In this document: piece after piece, positions 11,952 to 19,958 of the stretch
How positions within the stretch are numbered: the stretch's first letter is position 1
Layout of the letters: every line of letters starts with the position of its first letter
NCBI RefSeq assembly: GCF_000224065.1
Contig: NZ_AFWT01000002.1
Location: 62,001 to 126,000 of the forward strand
DNA length: 64,000 nt
Direction: 5' to 3'
Source: Thiorhodococcus drewsii AZ1
GTDB taxonomy: Bacteria; Pseudomonadota; Gammaproteobacteria; Chromatiales; Chromatiaceae
Notes under the pieces: generated by a model
Told to the model about the DNA's origin: nothing
The model's database searches: none
What the model saw: the letters and a program-made list of their open reading frames with translations, nothing else
Program-made: the position numbers and the translations under genes

Positions 11952-13001
11952 TTGACAAATATCAGCGCGAGAGACCGGTCGAATACCGGTATCTTGAGCG
12001 GATTCGATCAATCCGGTCCATCACCATTGAATCTACTCATCCTCTGTACCTTCCTGGCGGCAGGAATCGCCCTCGCCCCCGTCCTCATTCAACGCGCCTA
12101 TCGGGCACCTCGCATCCCAGAACAGGGCACGCCCGCCGATCGCGATCTTCCCTACCGAGAGGCTCGCATCGAGACGCGCCAGGGCAAACAGCTGTTCGCC
12201 TGGCTGATCCCAGCCGACCAAAACGCGGAACCGGCTCCGACCGTAATCATTCTTCACGGCTGGGGCGGCAATGCCGAGCAGATGCTGCCCTTCGCCGTGC
12301 CGCTGCATCGTGCCGGCTTCGCGGTGCTGCTCTTCGACGCCCGCAATCACGGACGCAGCGATCCTGACGGGCTCTCGTCGCTGCCACGATTCGCGGAGGA
12401 TCTGGAAGACGCGCTCGACTGGGTTGCCCGATGCCCGGAGGTGGATCCGCAGCGACTGGCGGTGCTCGGTCATTCGGTGGGAGCCGGCGCGGTCCTGCTG
12501 ACGGCATCGCGACGCCCCAGACTCGCGGCGGCAATCAGCATCGCCGCATTCGCCCACCCCGAGCAGTTGATGGAGCGGCATTTGCGCTCCAAGCATATTC
12601 CCAGACCGATCGTCTGGCTGGTACTGCGCTTTATCGAATACCGCATCCAGGCCCGATTCGACGACATCGCCCCCTGCCAGACCATCCGCCGGGCGCAATG
12701 TCCGGTACTGCTGGTGCATGGCGAGGACGATGCGCGCGTTCCGTTTGAGGAGGCGAATCAGATCCATGCCAACCGACAGGACGATCGGGTCGAGCTACTG
12801 CCGATCCCCGATGCCGGACATGAATCTATCGATGCGATCGACCTTCACGCCGATGCGCTGGTGACCTTTCTGTCACGACACATCGTCACCGATCAGCCCC
12901 GCTCCTCAGCGGATACCTCGCCTTTCGACGCGCCGGAATCCGCATCCTGTTCGCCCGCCACATCTCCGGCAGACTCCGAAATCGTCTCCTCGACCTGCTG
13001 A
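11952..13001 (+). CDS. Membrane-anchored alpha/beta hydrolase
   Basis: Up to 349 residues. A hydrophobic helix near residues 27-48 (LLILCTFLAAGIALAPVLI) probably anchors the enzyme in the inner membrane. The catalytic domain follows: the oxyanion strand VIILHGWGGNAEQ, the nucleophile elbow LAVLGHSVGAGA (Ser), the Asp loop VLLVHGEDDARVP and a terminal His in PDAGHESID, a complete alpha/beta hydrolase triad. The substrate is unknown. The start is unclear: the open frame begins at a TTG (11952) and no ATG with a ribosome site was seen before the membrane helix. The last 109 bases overlap the 3' end of the opposite-strand permease gene; that Ser/Thr-rich tail is probably poorly conserved. Confidence 0.75.
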   Translation: MTNISARDRSNTGILSGFDQSGPSPLNLLILCTFLAAGIALAPVLIQRAYRAPRIPEQGTPADRDLPYREARIETRQGKQLFAWLIPADQNAEPAPTVIILHGWGGNAEQMLPFAVPLHRAGFAVLLFDARNHGRSDPDGLSSLPRFAEDLEDALDWVARCPEVDPQRLAVLGHSVGAGAVLLTASRRPRLAAAISIAAFAHPEQLMERHLRSKHIPRPIVWLVLRFIEYRIQARFDDIAPCQTIRRAQCPVLLVHGEDDARVPFEEANQIHANRQDDRVELLPIPDAGHESIDAIDLHADALVTFLSRHIVTDQPRSSADTSPFDAPESASCSPATSPADSEIVSSTC

Positions 13002-14110
13002 CTCCCTTCTGCGTCGCGCAATCCAAGCAGGACCAGATCCACGTCGGGAAGGATGTCCGAGAACTCGACGCCGTACATCTCCCAGATGGAGATGAAGAGC
13101 GAGGCGATCAGGGGGCCGATGAAGACACCGGGAAGACCGAACATGAAGATGCCGCCGAGCGTGCTGAAGAAGATCATCAGTTCGTGCATCTTGGTGTCCT
13201 TACCGACCAGCATGGGTCGCAGGACGTTGTCCAGGCTGCCAACGATCAGACCGCAGAACAGGGCCAGAAGAACGCCGCTGAGCACCTGGCCATCGAGGAT
13301 GAGGAAGACTACGGCGGGGATCCAAACCAGGGCCGCGCCGACATTGGGGATGGTGGAGAGGACCGCCATGACGCTGCCCCAGAAGACGGCGTTGTCGATG
13401 CCGACGACGGCGAAGGCGATCCCGGCGAGCGTTCCCTGCAAGAGTCCGATCAGCAACGAACCCTTGAGGGTCGCGCGGGTGACCGAGGTGAACTTCTCCA
13501 GCATCAGGCGCTCTTCGGCGGTCTTGAGCGGGAGGTAATAGAGGATCTTCACCATCAGCTTCGGTCCATCCATCTGCAGGAAATAGATGCTGTAGAGGAG
13601 GACGAAGAAGAGGAAAACAATATTGGCCGTACCCAGGGTGAACGAGGAGACGGACTCGACCAGGAAGCCGCTGGCGAGACTCGCCGCCTGGCTGAGGTGC
13701 TCGAGGATGAGATCGCGATGCTGCAGCAGAAGGTCGTAGAACGGCAGATGCTGGAGATAGGCGGCAAAGGAGGTCGGATCCTCGATGACGCCCTTGAAAC
13801 GCTCGGTGATCACCTGGCTCACGTCGAGCGCCTGGGCGACCAGGACCCCAACCAGCAAGGCCAGCGGGATGAGGACCATAACCGCGACGACCAAAAGAGA
13901 AAGACCGGAGGCCAGATGGCTCCGGCCTCCGAGCAGTCGCTCGAAACGCAGATAGAGCGGGCGGGCGAGCGCGCTGAAGAGCCCGGCGAGGAAGAGGACC
14001 ATCAGGAACCCCTGGATCATCGCCAAAAAGAGCGCAGAGATCCCCAAGGCCATCAACAGGATGACGACCTTGTTCACACGGTCCTGACTCGCTCGATCCG
14101 TCTTCAGCAT
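12893..14110 (-). CDS. AI-2E family transporter (PerM/YdiK-like permease)
   Basis: About 405 residues with seven to eight predicted membrane helices, for example VVILLMALGISALFLAMI and LVVAVMVLIPLALLVGVLVA. The family's conserved late segment is present: SVMAVLSTIPNVGAALVWIP, LLALFCGLIVGSLDNVLRPM and GGIFMFGLPGVFIGPLIASL. Members are proposed exporters or permeases (AI-2 exporter TqsA, Na+/H+ antiporters), so the substrate is not inferable. The start ATG 14110 has AGGAG 7 bases upstream and leaves 34 bases after pntB, so it is likely the last gene of the pnt operon. The acidic, Ser-rich C-terminal tail is encoded in the overlap with the convergent hydrolase gene. Confidence 0.88.
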   Translation of the reverse strand: MLKTDRASQDRVNKVVILLMALGISALFLAMIQGFLMVLFLAGLFSALARPLYLRFERLLGGRSHLASGLSLLVVAVMVLIPLALLVGVLVAQALDVSQVITERFKGVIEDPTSFAAYLQHLPFYDLLLQHRDLILEHLSQAASLASGFLVESVSSFTLGTANIVFLFFVLLYSIYFLQMDGPKLMVKILYYLPLKTAEERLMLEKFTSVTRATLKGSLLIGLLQGTLAGIAFAVVGIDNAVFWGSVMAVLSTIPNVGAALVWIPAVVFLILDGQVLSGVLLALFCGLIVGSLDNVLRPMLVGKDTKMHELMIFFSTLGGIFMFGLPGVFIGPLIASLFISIWEMYGVEFSDILPDVDLVLLGLRDAEGSQQVEETISESAGDVAGEQDADSGASKGEVSAEERG

Positions 14111-14144
14111 CGCCCGGCTCCTGGGCGCCGTCTCGTGCGCCCGG

Positions 14145-15545
14145 TCAGTGTCCGCCGCCCTTGAGCGCGGCATTCATCCCCTCGATAGTGTCCTTGGCGT
14201 CGCCGAAGACCAGCGAGGTGTTGTCCTGGTAGAAGAGTAGGTTGTCGACCCCCGAGTAGCCCGGCCGCATCGAGCGCTTGAGGAAATAGACCTGACGCGC
14301 CCGCCCGGCCTCCAGGATCGGCATGCCGTAGATGGGGCTCGATTTGTCTTCCTTGGCCGCCGGATTGACCACGTCGTTCGCGCCCACCACCAGGACCACG
14401 TCCGCGCTGGGGAACTCGGGATTGATCTCGTCCATCTCCAGCACGTTGTCGTAGGGAATATCGGCCTCGGCGAGGAGCACGTTCATGTGACCGGGCATGC
14501 GACCGGCGACCGGATGGATGGCAAACTTCACCTCCACGCCGCGCCCTTGCAGCAGCTCCATCAGCTCCTTCAACGAGTGCTGGGCCTGGGCAACCGCCAT
14601 GCCGTAGCCGGGCACGATGATGACCTTGCCCGCATCCTCCATCCAGTAGACGGCATCCTCGACCGAGGCCGACTTGACGCCTTTCTCCGCCGCCTGGGCA
14701 CCAGCGCTCTCGCCACCGCCGGACTCGGAACCGAAACCGCCGAAGATCACGTTGATGATGGAGCGGTTCATCGCCCGGCACATGATGAAGGACAGGATGG
14801 CGCCCGAGCAGCCGACCAGCGCGCCGACGATGATCAGCAGATTGTTGTGCAGGGTGAAACCGGTCGCTGCCGCCGCCCAGCCCGAGTAGCTGTTGAGCAT
14901 CGAGATGATGACCGGCATGTCCGCACCGCCGATCGGAATGATCAGGGTCACGCCGAGCGTCAGAGCCAGCAGCGTCATGGCGATCAGCGAGAGCAGGCTG
15001 CCGGTCATCGCGAAATGCACGGCGAGCGCTACCGCAAGCAGTCCGATCAAGGCATTGAGCAGATGCTGTCCGGCGAACTTGACCTGGGCGCCACTCAGCA
15101 GCCCCTGCAGCTTACCGAAGGCGATGACAGATCCGGTAAAGGTGATGGCGCCGATGACCACACCGGCCGAGATCTCGGCCATCAGCACCGGATTGAGCAG
15201 ATCGGCGCTGCGGTGGTGCAGGAAGGTGCCAATGCCGACCAGCACGGCCGCCATGCCGACGAAGCTGTGCAAGGCCGCAACCAGTTGCGGCATGGCGGTC
15301 ATCTGGATACGCGCGGCGAGAATGCTGCCGATGACGGCACCGGCGGCGACGCCGGCGATGATGAAGCCGTAGGACTGAACATCACGCCCCATCAGGGTCG
15401 CCGTGATGGCGATCAGCATGCCGAGCATGCCGTAGACGTTGCCCCGGCGCGCCGTAGACGGATGCGTCAGACCCTTGAGCCCCAGAATGAAAAGGATGGC
15501 CGAAAGCAGATAGGCCAGGGCCTGTTGATTGATCGAAAGTTCCAT
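14145..15545 (-). CDS. pntB: NAD(P) transhydrogenase subunit beta
   Basis: 466 residues. With PntA it forms the inner-membrane proton-translocating transhydrogenase that reduces NADP+ with NADH at the expense of proton-motive force. About nine membrane helices (LLSAILFILGLKGLTHP, FIIAGVAAGAVIGSILAARI and others) form the N-terminal dII part. The C-terminal dIII NADP(H)-binding domain begins near residue 290 and shows VIIVPGYGMAVAQAQ, HPVAGRMPGHMNVLLAEA, VLVVGANDVVNPAA and GYSGVDNLLF. It lies 15 bases downstream of pntA2. Codon use matches the surroundings. Confidence 0.96.
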   Translation of the reverse strand: MELSINQQALAYLLSAILFILGLKGLTHPSTARRGNVYGMLGMLIAITATLMGRDVQSYGFIIAGVAAGAVIGSILAARIQMTAMPQLVAALHSFVGMAAVLVGIGTFLHHRSADLLNPVLMAEISAGVVIGAITFTGSVIAFGKLQGLLSGAQVKFAGQHLLNALIGLLAVALAVHFAMTGSLLSLIAMTLLALTLGVTLIIPIGGADMPVIISMLNSYSGWAAAATGFTLHNNLLIIVGALVGCSGAILSFIMCRAMNRSIINVIFGGFGSESGGGESAGAQAAEKGVKSASVEDAVYWMEDAGKVIIVPGYGMAVAQAQHSLKELMELLQGRGVEVKFAIHPVAGRMPGHMNVLLAEADIPYDNVLEMDEINPEFPSADVVLVVGANDVVNPAAKEDKSSPIYGMPILEAGRARQVYFLKRSMRPGYSGVDNLLFYQDNTSLVFGDAKDTIEGMNAALKGGGH

Positions 15546-15560
15546 CGCTGACCGCCTCTA

Positions 15561-15857
15561 TTATTTTTTCTTCTTGAACATCGAGAGCATGCGGTGTGTC
15601 ACCAAGAAGCCCCCGAAGACATTGATCGAGGCGAGCAGAACCGCGAGAAAGCCGAAGAATTGAACCACAATCCCGGCATTGGGATCGCCAGCGACCAAGA
15701 GCGCGCCGATCAGGACGATGCCCGAAATGGCGTTGGTCAGGGCCACCAGCGGGGTATGCAGCGACGGGGTGACGCCCCAGACGACCCAGTAGCCGATGAA
15801 GCAGGCGAGGACGAAGACGTAAAGGGCAACGATCGAGGGATCCAGTGCCTCGGGCAT
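15561..15857 (-). CDS. pntAB: NAD(P) transhydrogenase subunit alpha, membrane part (PntAb)
   Basis: 98 residues. This is the separate C-terminal membrane segment of PntA, as in organisms with a three-gene transhydrogenase. It has three to four helices ([58 protein letters not shown]) and ends in LSMFKKKK. The start is ATG 15857: GGAG 8 bases upstream, and it gives the conserved MPEALDPS opening. It lies between pntAa and pntB. Confidence 0.93.
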   Translation of the reverse strand: MPEALDPSIVALYVFVLACFIGYWVVWGVTPSLHTPLVALTNAISGIVLIGALLVAGDPNAGIVVQFFGFLAVLLASINVFGGFLVTHRMLSMFKKKK

Positions 15858-15924
15858 ATGCGTAACTCCAAATCGTGATTGTGTGGGCGCCACCACCGAA
15901 CGGCGGAGGCGCTGCGGACGTCGG

Positions 15925-17022
15925 TCAGGCGGCCGACTCGACCAGCATGGCCGCGGTGATGTCGTCCTGCGTCAGATCCGCGAGTTCGGGACCGGCCTCG
16001 CCGGGACTCACCATGATGTCGAGGAGATTGAGCAGGTTGCGGGCATAGAAGGCGCTCGCGTCCGCCGGGACCATCGCGGGATAGTTGGTGAATCCCACGA
16101 GTGTAATGTTGTGACGGACCACCACCTCGTCGGCGACCGTGAGCGGACAATTGCCGCCGCTCGCCGCCGCCAGGTCGACGATGACGGACCCCGGACGCAT
16201 ACGCTGGACGACATCTTCCGTCACCAGCACGGGCGCCGGACGGCAGGGGATCTGCGCGGTAGTGATGATGACGTGGGCCTTGGCCAGCGCGTCGCCGAGT
16301 GCCGCCTGCTGGCGCGCCTTGGCCTCGTCCGAGAGCTCCTTGGCATAACCGCCCTCGCCCGCCCCGCTCTCGCCCAGGTCCAGATCGATCGGCTTGGCAC
16401 CGAGCGAGAGGATCTGCTCGCGGGTCTCGGGGCGCACGTCGTAGGCATGCACGTCTGCACCCAGACGGCGAGCGGTCGCGATCGCCTGCAGACCGGCGAC
16501 ACCGGCACCCAGCACCACGACCCGCGCCGGCTTGGCCGAACCGGCCGAGGTCATCATCATGGGAAAGAAGCGCCCATAACGGGCCGCCGCCTCAATGGTC
16601 GCGCGATAACCGGCGATGTTGCTCTGCGAGGACAGCACGTCCATGGATTGGGCACGCGAGGTGCGTGGCATGCGCTCCATGCCCAACACGCGCATTCCCT
16701 TCGCCAGCATGGCCGAAAGCACTGCGTCCTCGCCACAGCTCTCCAACAGACCGACATAGAGACCGCCCGCGCGCATCGCCTCGACGTCCTCGGCATCCGG
16801 GCGCCGAACCTTCAGCAGCAGGTCGACATCGTAGGCGCCAGCGCGGTCGGTGAGACGCGCCCCGGCCGCCTCATATTCGGCGTCGGGAAAGCCCGCAGCA
16901 ATCCCGGCACCGGACTCGACCAAGACCTCGAAGCCCTTGCCGACCAGTTTCTTGACGACCTCAGGGATCGAGGCGACCCGCGTCTCTCCGGGGCAGGTCT
17001 CCGAGGGAATTCCGATCTTCAT
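15925..17022 (-). CDS. pntAA: NAD(P) transhydrogenase subunit alpha, soluble NAD(H)-binding part (PntAa)
   Basis: 365 residues, the dI domain of transhydrogenase and a relative of alanine dehydrogenase. It opens [20 protein letters not shown]. The Rossmann site is [22 protein letters not shown] near residue 175, and the dimer/hydride region includes [15 protein letters not shown]. The closing segment [19 protein letters not shown] is typical. The protein stops before the membrane helices, which the next gene supplies. It is separated from upstream nadV by 167 bases that contain two short hairpins (17050-17066 and 17097-17116), so it may have its own promoter. Confidence 0.95.
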   Translation of the reverse strand: MKIGIPSETCPGETRVASIPEVVKKLVGKGFEVLVESGAGIAAGFPDAEYEAAGARLTDRAGAYDVDLLLKVRRPDAEDVEAMRAGGLYVGLLESCGEDAVLSAMLAKGMRVLGMERMPRTSRAQSMDVLSSQSNIAGYRATIEAAARYGRFFPMMMTSAGSAKPARVVVLGAGVAGLQAIATARRLGADVHAYDVRPETREQILSLGAKPIDLDLGESGAGEGGYAKELSDEAKARQQAALGDALAKAHVIITTAQIPCRPAPVLVTEDVVQRMRPGSVIVDLAAASGGNCPLTVADEVVVRHNITLVGFTNYPAMVPADASAFYARNLLNLLDIMVSPGEAGPELADLTQDDITAAMLVESAA

Positions 17023-17189
17023 GGTGATTCGCCTTTTATTGTTCTGTCACCGCCTTCGAGGGCGGCAAAAATCTTGGCATTATGGTAACCGACCTGGATC
17101 CCCGCAACCGGGGATCGGACGACATCGGCGCCGAGCCTCGGGAATGCGGTGGCGCGCGCCCCAAGCGACAACGACACCGCTTCGGGCAC

Positions 17190-18614
17190 CTACATCGCCA
17201 AGGCCGCATCGGCGCGGGCACGGATTTCGGCCAGCGACTGATGCCCCTGGATCCGTCCGTCCTCATAGACGCATTGCAGCGCTGGCCGCCAGCCGGACTC
17301 CAGCGGCTCCTCCTCGCGCTGGGTGCGCCAGGTGCCGAACTCGGGGTTGTGCAGCAGGGTGAGCCGGCCGGGTTTGGACGCCTTCTCGGGATCGGTGCGC
17401 GGCTGTTTGGAGACATCGCGCCAGACCCCGTCACGCCGGATGGCGCTGGCCTTGAAGGCGAAACGCTGGGTGTCGCGGTCAAGCCGCTGCAGCAGCGCAC
17501 CGCCCATCCCGAAGGCCAGGTTCTCCACCGAGAATCCGGCCCGCTTGACCTCGGCCAGGATCTCGCCGATCGAATCCAAATCGATCCCGTCGCCCTGAAT
17601 GACCCGCACCCCATCGAGCACCCGGTAGCCCTTGGCGTTGACCCGAGCACCATAGCCCTCGGCCAGCTGTTCCAGAGTGCGGCGCACCATGGTCGGCGGA
17701 TGTCCCGAGTCGGGCCGGATCACCAGAGTCGCGCCGGACTCTCGGACCTGGTCGCGCAGCTCCTGGCTCCAATAGCCGACCGCGCGTTCCAGATCATAGG
17801 AGTCGGAGACGACCGCCAGCATACCGCCGGGGCGGGCGAAACGGTCGAGCATGTTGCGATAGGCGTCCAGCTCCCCTTCCTCGCCCCAGGCGGTGACAGT
17901 CGCGTGCTCGGCCGCCGGGATCGAGTAGGCCGCCATCTCGGCATCGTAATAGCGATTGGCGGCGATCACCCCGACCAAGGTATCCGACCCCTGGAAATTG
18001 ACCAGATGCGCGGCACCCCCGAGCGCGGCGGATTCGAACGAACTGACGCCCCTGGAACCGAAGTCGTGCAGCATGAAGGGCAGCCCGTCGAGCGACTCGG
18101 CCGTGTCCTCCAGATAGCGCCGGATCAGACCCTTGATGTGCCAGCTGATGGTCGCGACCGTGGTCGGATACCAGATGGCGCGCAGGATGGCGGTCTCGGC
18201 GTACTGTCCGATCCAGGGCACCTGCGGATCGGTGGACTCCACCGTGGCCAGCACCTGGCGCACCGGTACCACGCTGCCCTCGGCGACCGCGCACAGCCGG
18301 AGCGGCAACCAGCCGCCGTGCCGGTTCAGGATGTGTTCCCAGCCCGCGCGGTTGAAAGGCGCACCGGGCAGGTGACGGGCCTGGAAGTCTGCCGCCTCCT
18401 CGATCATCTCCCGAGTGATCGGCCGCGACAGATAGTCGCGCACGAACATCTGCAGCCCGAAGAAGAGCGTGCGCGGAAAACGCCCGCCGCGCGATTCCAC
18501 ATAGCTGAAGACCGCCTCGGTGCCGGGCGGATACTGCAGATAGTGCGAGAGCTTGTAGGAATCGCTGTTGAGAATGAGGTTGGCGTTCAATGGCGACGGA
18601 ACGGATGCGTTCAT
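17190..18614 (-). CDS. nadV: Nicotinamide phosphoribosyltransferase
   Basis: 474 residues, matching bacterial NadV and vertebrate NAMPT in length. It makes NMN from nicotinamide and PRPP. Family marks are ILNSDSYKLSHYLQYPPGTE at the N-terminus (the Asp-Ser-Tyr-Lys nicotinamide/phosphate site), MLHDFGSRGVSS, IPAAEHATVTAWG (the catalytic-His region), VVSDSYDLERAV, IRPDSGHPP, IQGDGID and AFGMGGALLQ. It is 80 bases downstream of the NMN adenylyltransferase gene, so the pair forms a two-step route from nicotinamide directly to NAD, bypassing deamidation. Confidence 0.95.
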   Translation of the reverse strand: MNASVPSPLNANLILNSDSYKLSHYLQYPPGTEAVFSYVESRGGRFPRTLFFGLQMFVRDYLSRPITREMIEEAADFQARHLPGAPFNRAGWEHILNRHGGWLPLRLCAVAEGSVVPVRQVLATVESTDPQVPWIGQYAETAILRAIWYPTTVATISWHIKGLIRRYLEDTAESLDGLPFMLHDFGSRGVSSFESAALGGAAHLVNFQGSDTLVGVIAANRYYDAEMAAYSIPAAEHATVTAWGEEGELDAYRNMLDRFARPGGMLAVVSDSYDLERAVGYWSQELRDQVRESGATLVIRPDSGHPPTMVRRTLEQLAEGYGARVNAKGYRVLDGVRVIQGDGIDLDSIGEILAEVKRAGFSVENLAFGMGGALLQRLDRDTQRFAFKASAIRRDGVWRDVSKQPRTDPEKASKPGRLTLLHNPEFGTWRTQREEEPLESGWRPALQCVYEDGRIQGHQSLAEIRARADAALAM

Positions 18615-18694
18615 TGGGTCTCTCCCCTATGGCCCGGAATCCCCGGGAATGGGCCGGCCCGGATCGGGCCGGCGATCGGAGGCGCGCGGTCGTG

Positions 18695-19747
18695 TCAGAC
18701 GGCGCGCCCGAGCAGATCCTGGACGATGTGGTAATGGTCCTCGTAGATCCGCGATTCGAGCGACTGAAACTCGGCCAGCGAGATCCACTGCGCCTTTCGG
18801 GCATCGCTGCCGCCCTTGACGCGCGGCAGGGGTCCCGGACGCAGTTCGAACAGAAAGGCATCCGTAATGGTACGCCCGCGCAGCGATCGCTGCGGGTCGT
18901 CGTAGCGCGCCCGGGCACGAATGCTGCCGCGCAGAACCGGCTCGGGCACCTTGATGCCGGTCTCCTCGCGCAGCTCGCGGATCACCGCGTCCTCGATGGT
19001 CTCATCGACGTCGAGAAAGCCGCCGGGCAGGGCCAGCAGACCGCGCCCCGGCTGGGCGCCGCGCTCGACCATGAGGATATGGCCCGCCTGCAGCACAACG
19101 GCATCGACGGTCTGGAAGATGGGCGGATAGGGCAAGGCCGCAAACTGTGAGCGATAGCGACGCACGAAGGCCCATTCCTGCCGCAGCGCCTCCCAGGCGT
19201 CCGGCTCGGATCTGATCCAGTCGCGCAGATAGGACTTGACCCCGTCCGGCAGAGGCTGGGCGGCCAAAATCTCGTCCAGGTCGGACACGCCCTCGCCCAG
19301 CAGGACATCGCGGATCTCAGTCGCCGACAGCATGGAGACCGGTTCGACCGGGCTGAAATCCCACTGCGGAAAGAGATCCAGATAGCTGGAGCTGTGATCC
19401 TTGCGATGACCCACCAGGGTGATGGAGGCCTCGCCGCCGGCCACGGCCGCGACGATCCCATCCACGGCGCCCTGCACCCCGGCAACCCAACTCGACAGAT
19501 TGTAAAGCCGGTCGGCAACGCCCGTGATCACGACCCGCTCGCGCAGCTCTGCGGGCAGCGCGGACTCGATCATCTCGCGCCGCTCGGCATAGCCGAATGG
19601 ATCGCGGATATTGCGCGGACGGTTGATGGATCCGACCAGGACGACCAGGTTGGAAGCCAGATCGAGCGCCTGACGCACGCAGGCGAGATGGCCGTCGTGA
19701 AACGGCTGAAAGCGGCCGATATAGACCGCGAGATCGTAGCGATTCAT
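18695..19747 (-). CDS. nadM: Bifunctional NMN adenylyltransferase / Nudix hydrolase
   Basis: 350 residues with two domains. Residues 1-180 are an archaeal-type NMNAT: YIGRFQPFHDGHL carries the nucleotidyltransferase HxGH-like motif, and SATEIRDVLL carries the ISSTxxR-like motif. From about residue 200 comes a Nudix domain with an intact Nudix box (GX5EX7REUXEEXGU: it begins GGFLDVDE and contains RELREETG, coded at about 18950-19025). The same fusion is known in Francisella and cyanobacteria (ADP-ribose pyrophosphatase activity). It is the first gene of the nad-pnt block. Confidence 0.95.
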   Translation of the reverse strand: MNRYDLAVYIGRFQPFHDGHLACVRQALDLASNLVVLVGSINRPRNIRDPFGYAERREMIESALPAELRERVVITGVADRLYNLSSWVAGVQGAVDGIVAAVAGGEASITLVGHRKDHSSSYLDLFPQWDFSPVEPVSMLSATEIRDVLLGEGVSDLDEILAAQPLPDGVKSYLRDWIRSEPDAWEALRQEWAFVRRYRSQFAALPYPPIFQTVDAVVLQAGHILMVERGAQPGRGLLALPGGFLDVDETIEDAVIRELREETGIKVPEPVLRGSIRARARYDDPQRSLRGRTITDAFLFELRPGPLPRVKGGSDARKAQWISLAEFQSLESRIYEDHYHIVQDLLGRAV

Positions 19748-19898
19748 GGGAATCCCCCAATGAATGTCTGTGGGATCACCGTCTATCGGCGATCACGGCG
19801 GAGAGCCGCCGATGTCGTCATAAGCTACGCCAAACAGAGTGGAAGTCAATTCTGTCCGTTTGGAACCAAAGAGGCGTCATCATCAGCGGCTCACTGAA

Positions 19899-19928
19899 TT
19901 GACACTCGATGAACACGGTCAGTAGGAT
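19899..19928 (+). promoter_or_regulatory. Candidate sigma70 promoter of the WGR/retron operon
   Basis: TTGACA at 19899-19904 (a perfect -35) and TAGGAT at 19923-19928 with an 18-base spacer would give a transcript starting about 25 bases before the WGR/HEAT gene. It lies in the divergent gap between nadM and the operon. A partial dyad (CCAAAC ... GTTTGG, about 19829-19862) just upstream could be an operator. Confidence 0.45.
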
Positions 19929-19958
19929 CTTCGTCTTACCAAACCGGAGACCACGGCC

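Noticed and set aside
15883-17088. 401-codon plus-strand frame opposite pntAA
   Set aside because: Shadow frame. The minus-strand transhydrogenase alpha has a full Rossmann motif and a defined start.
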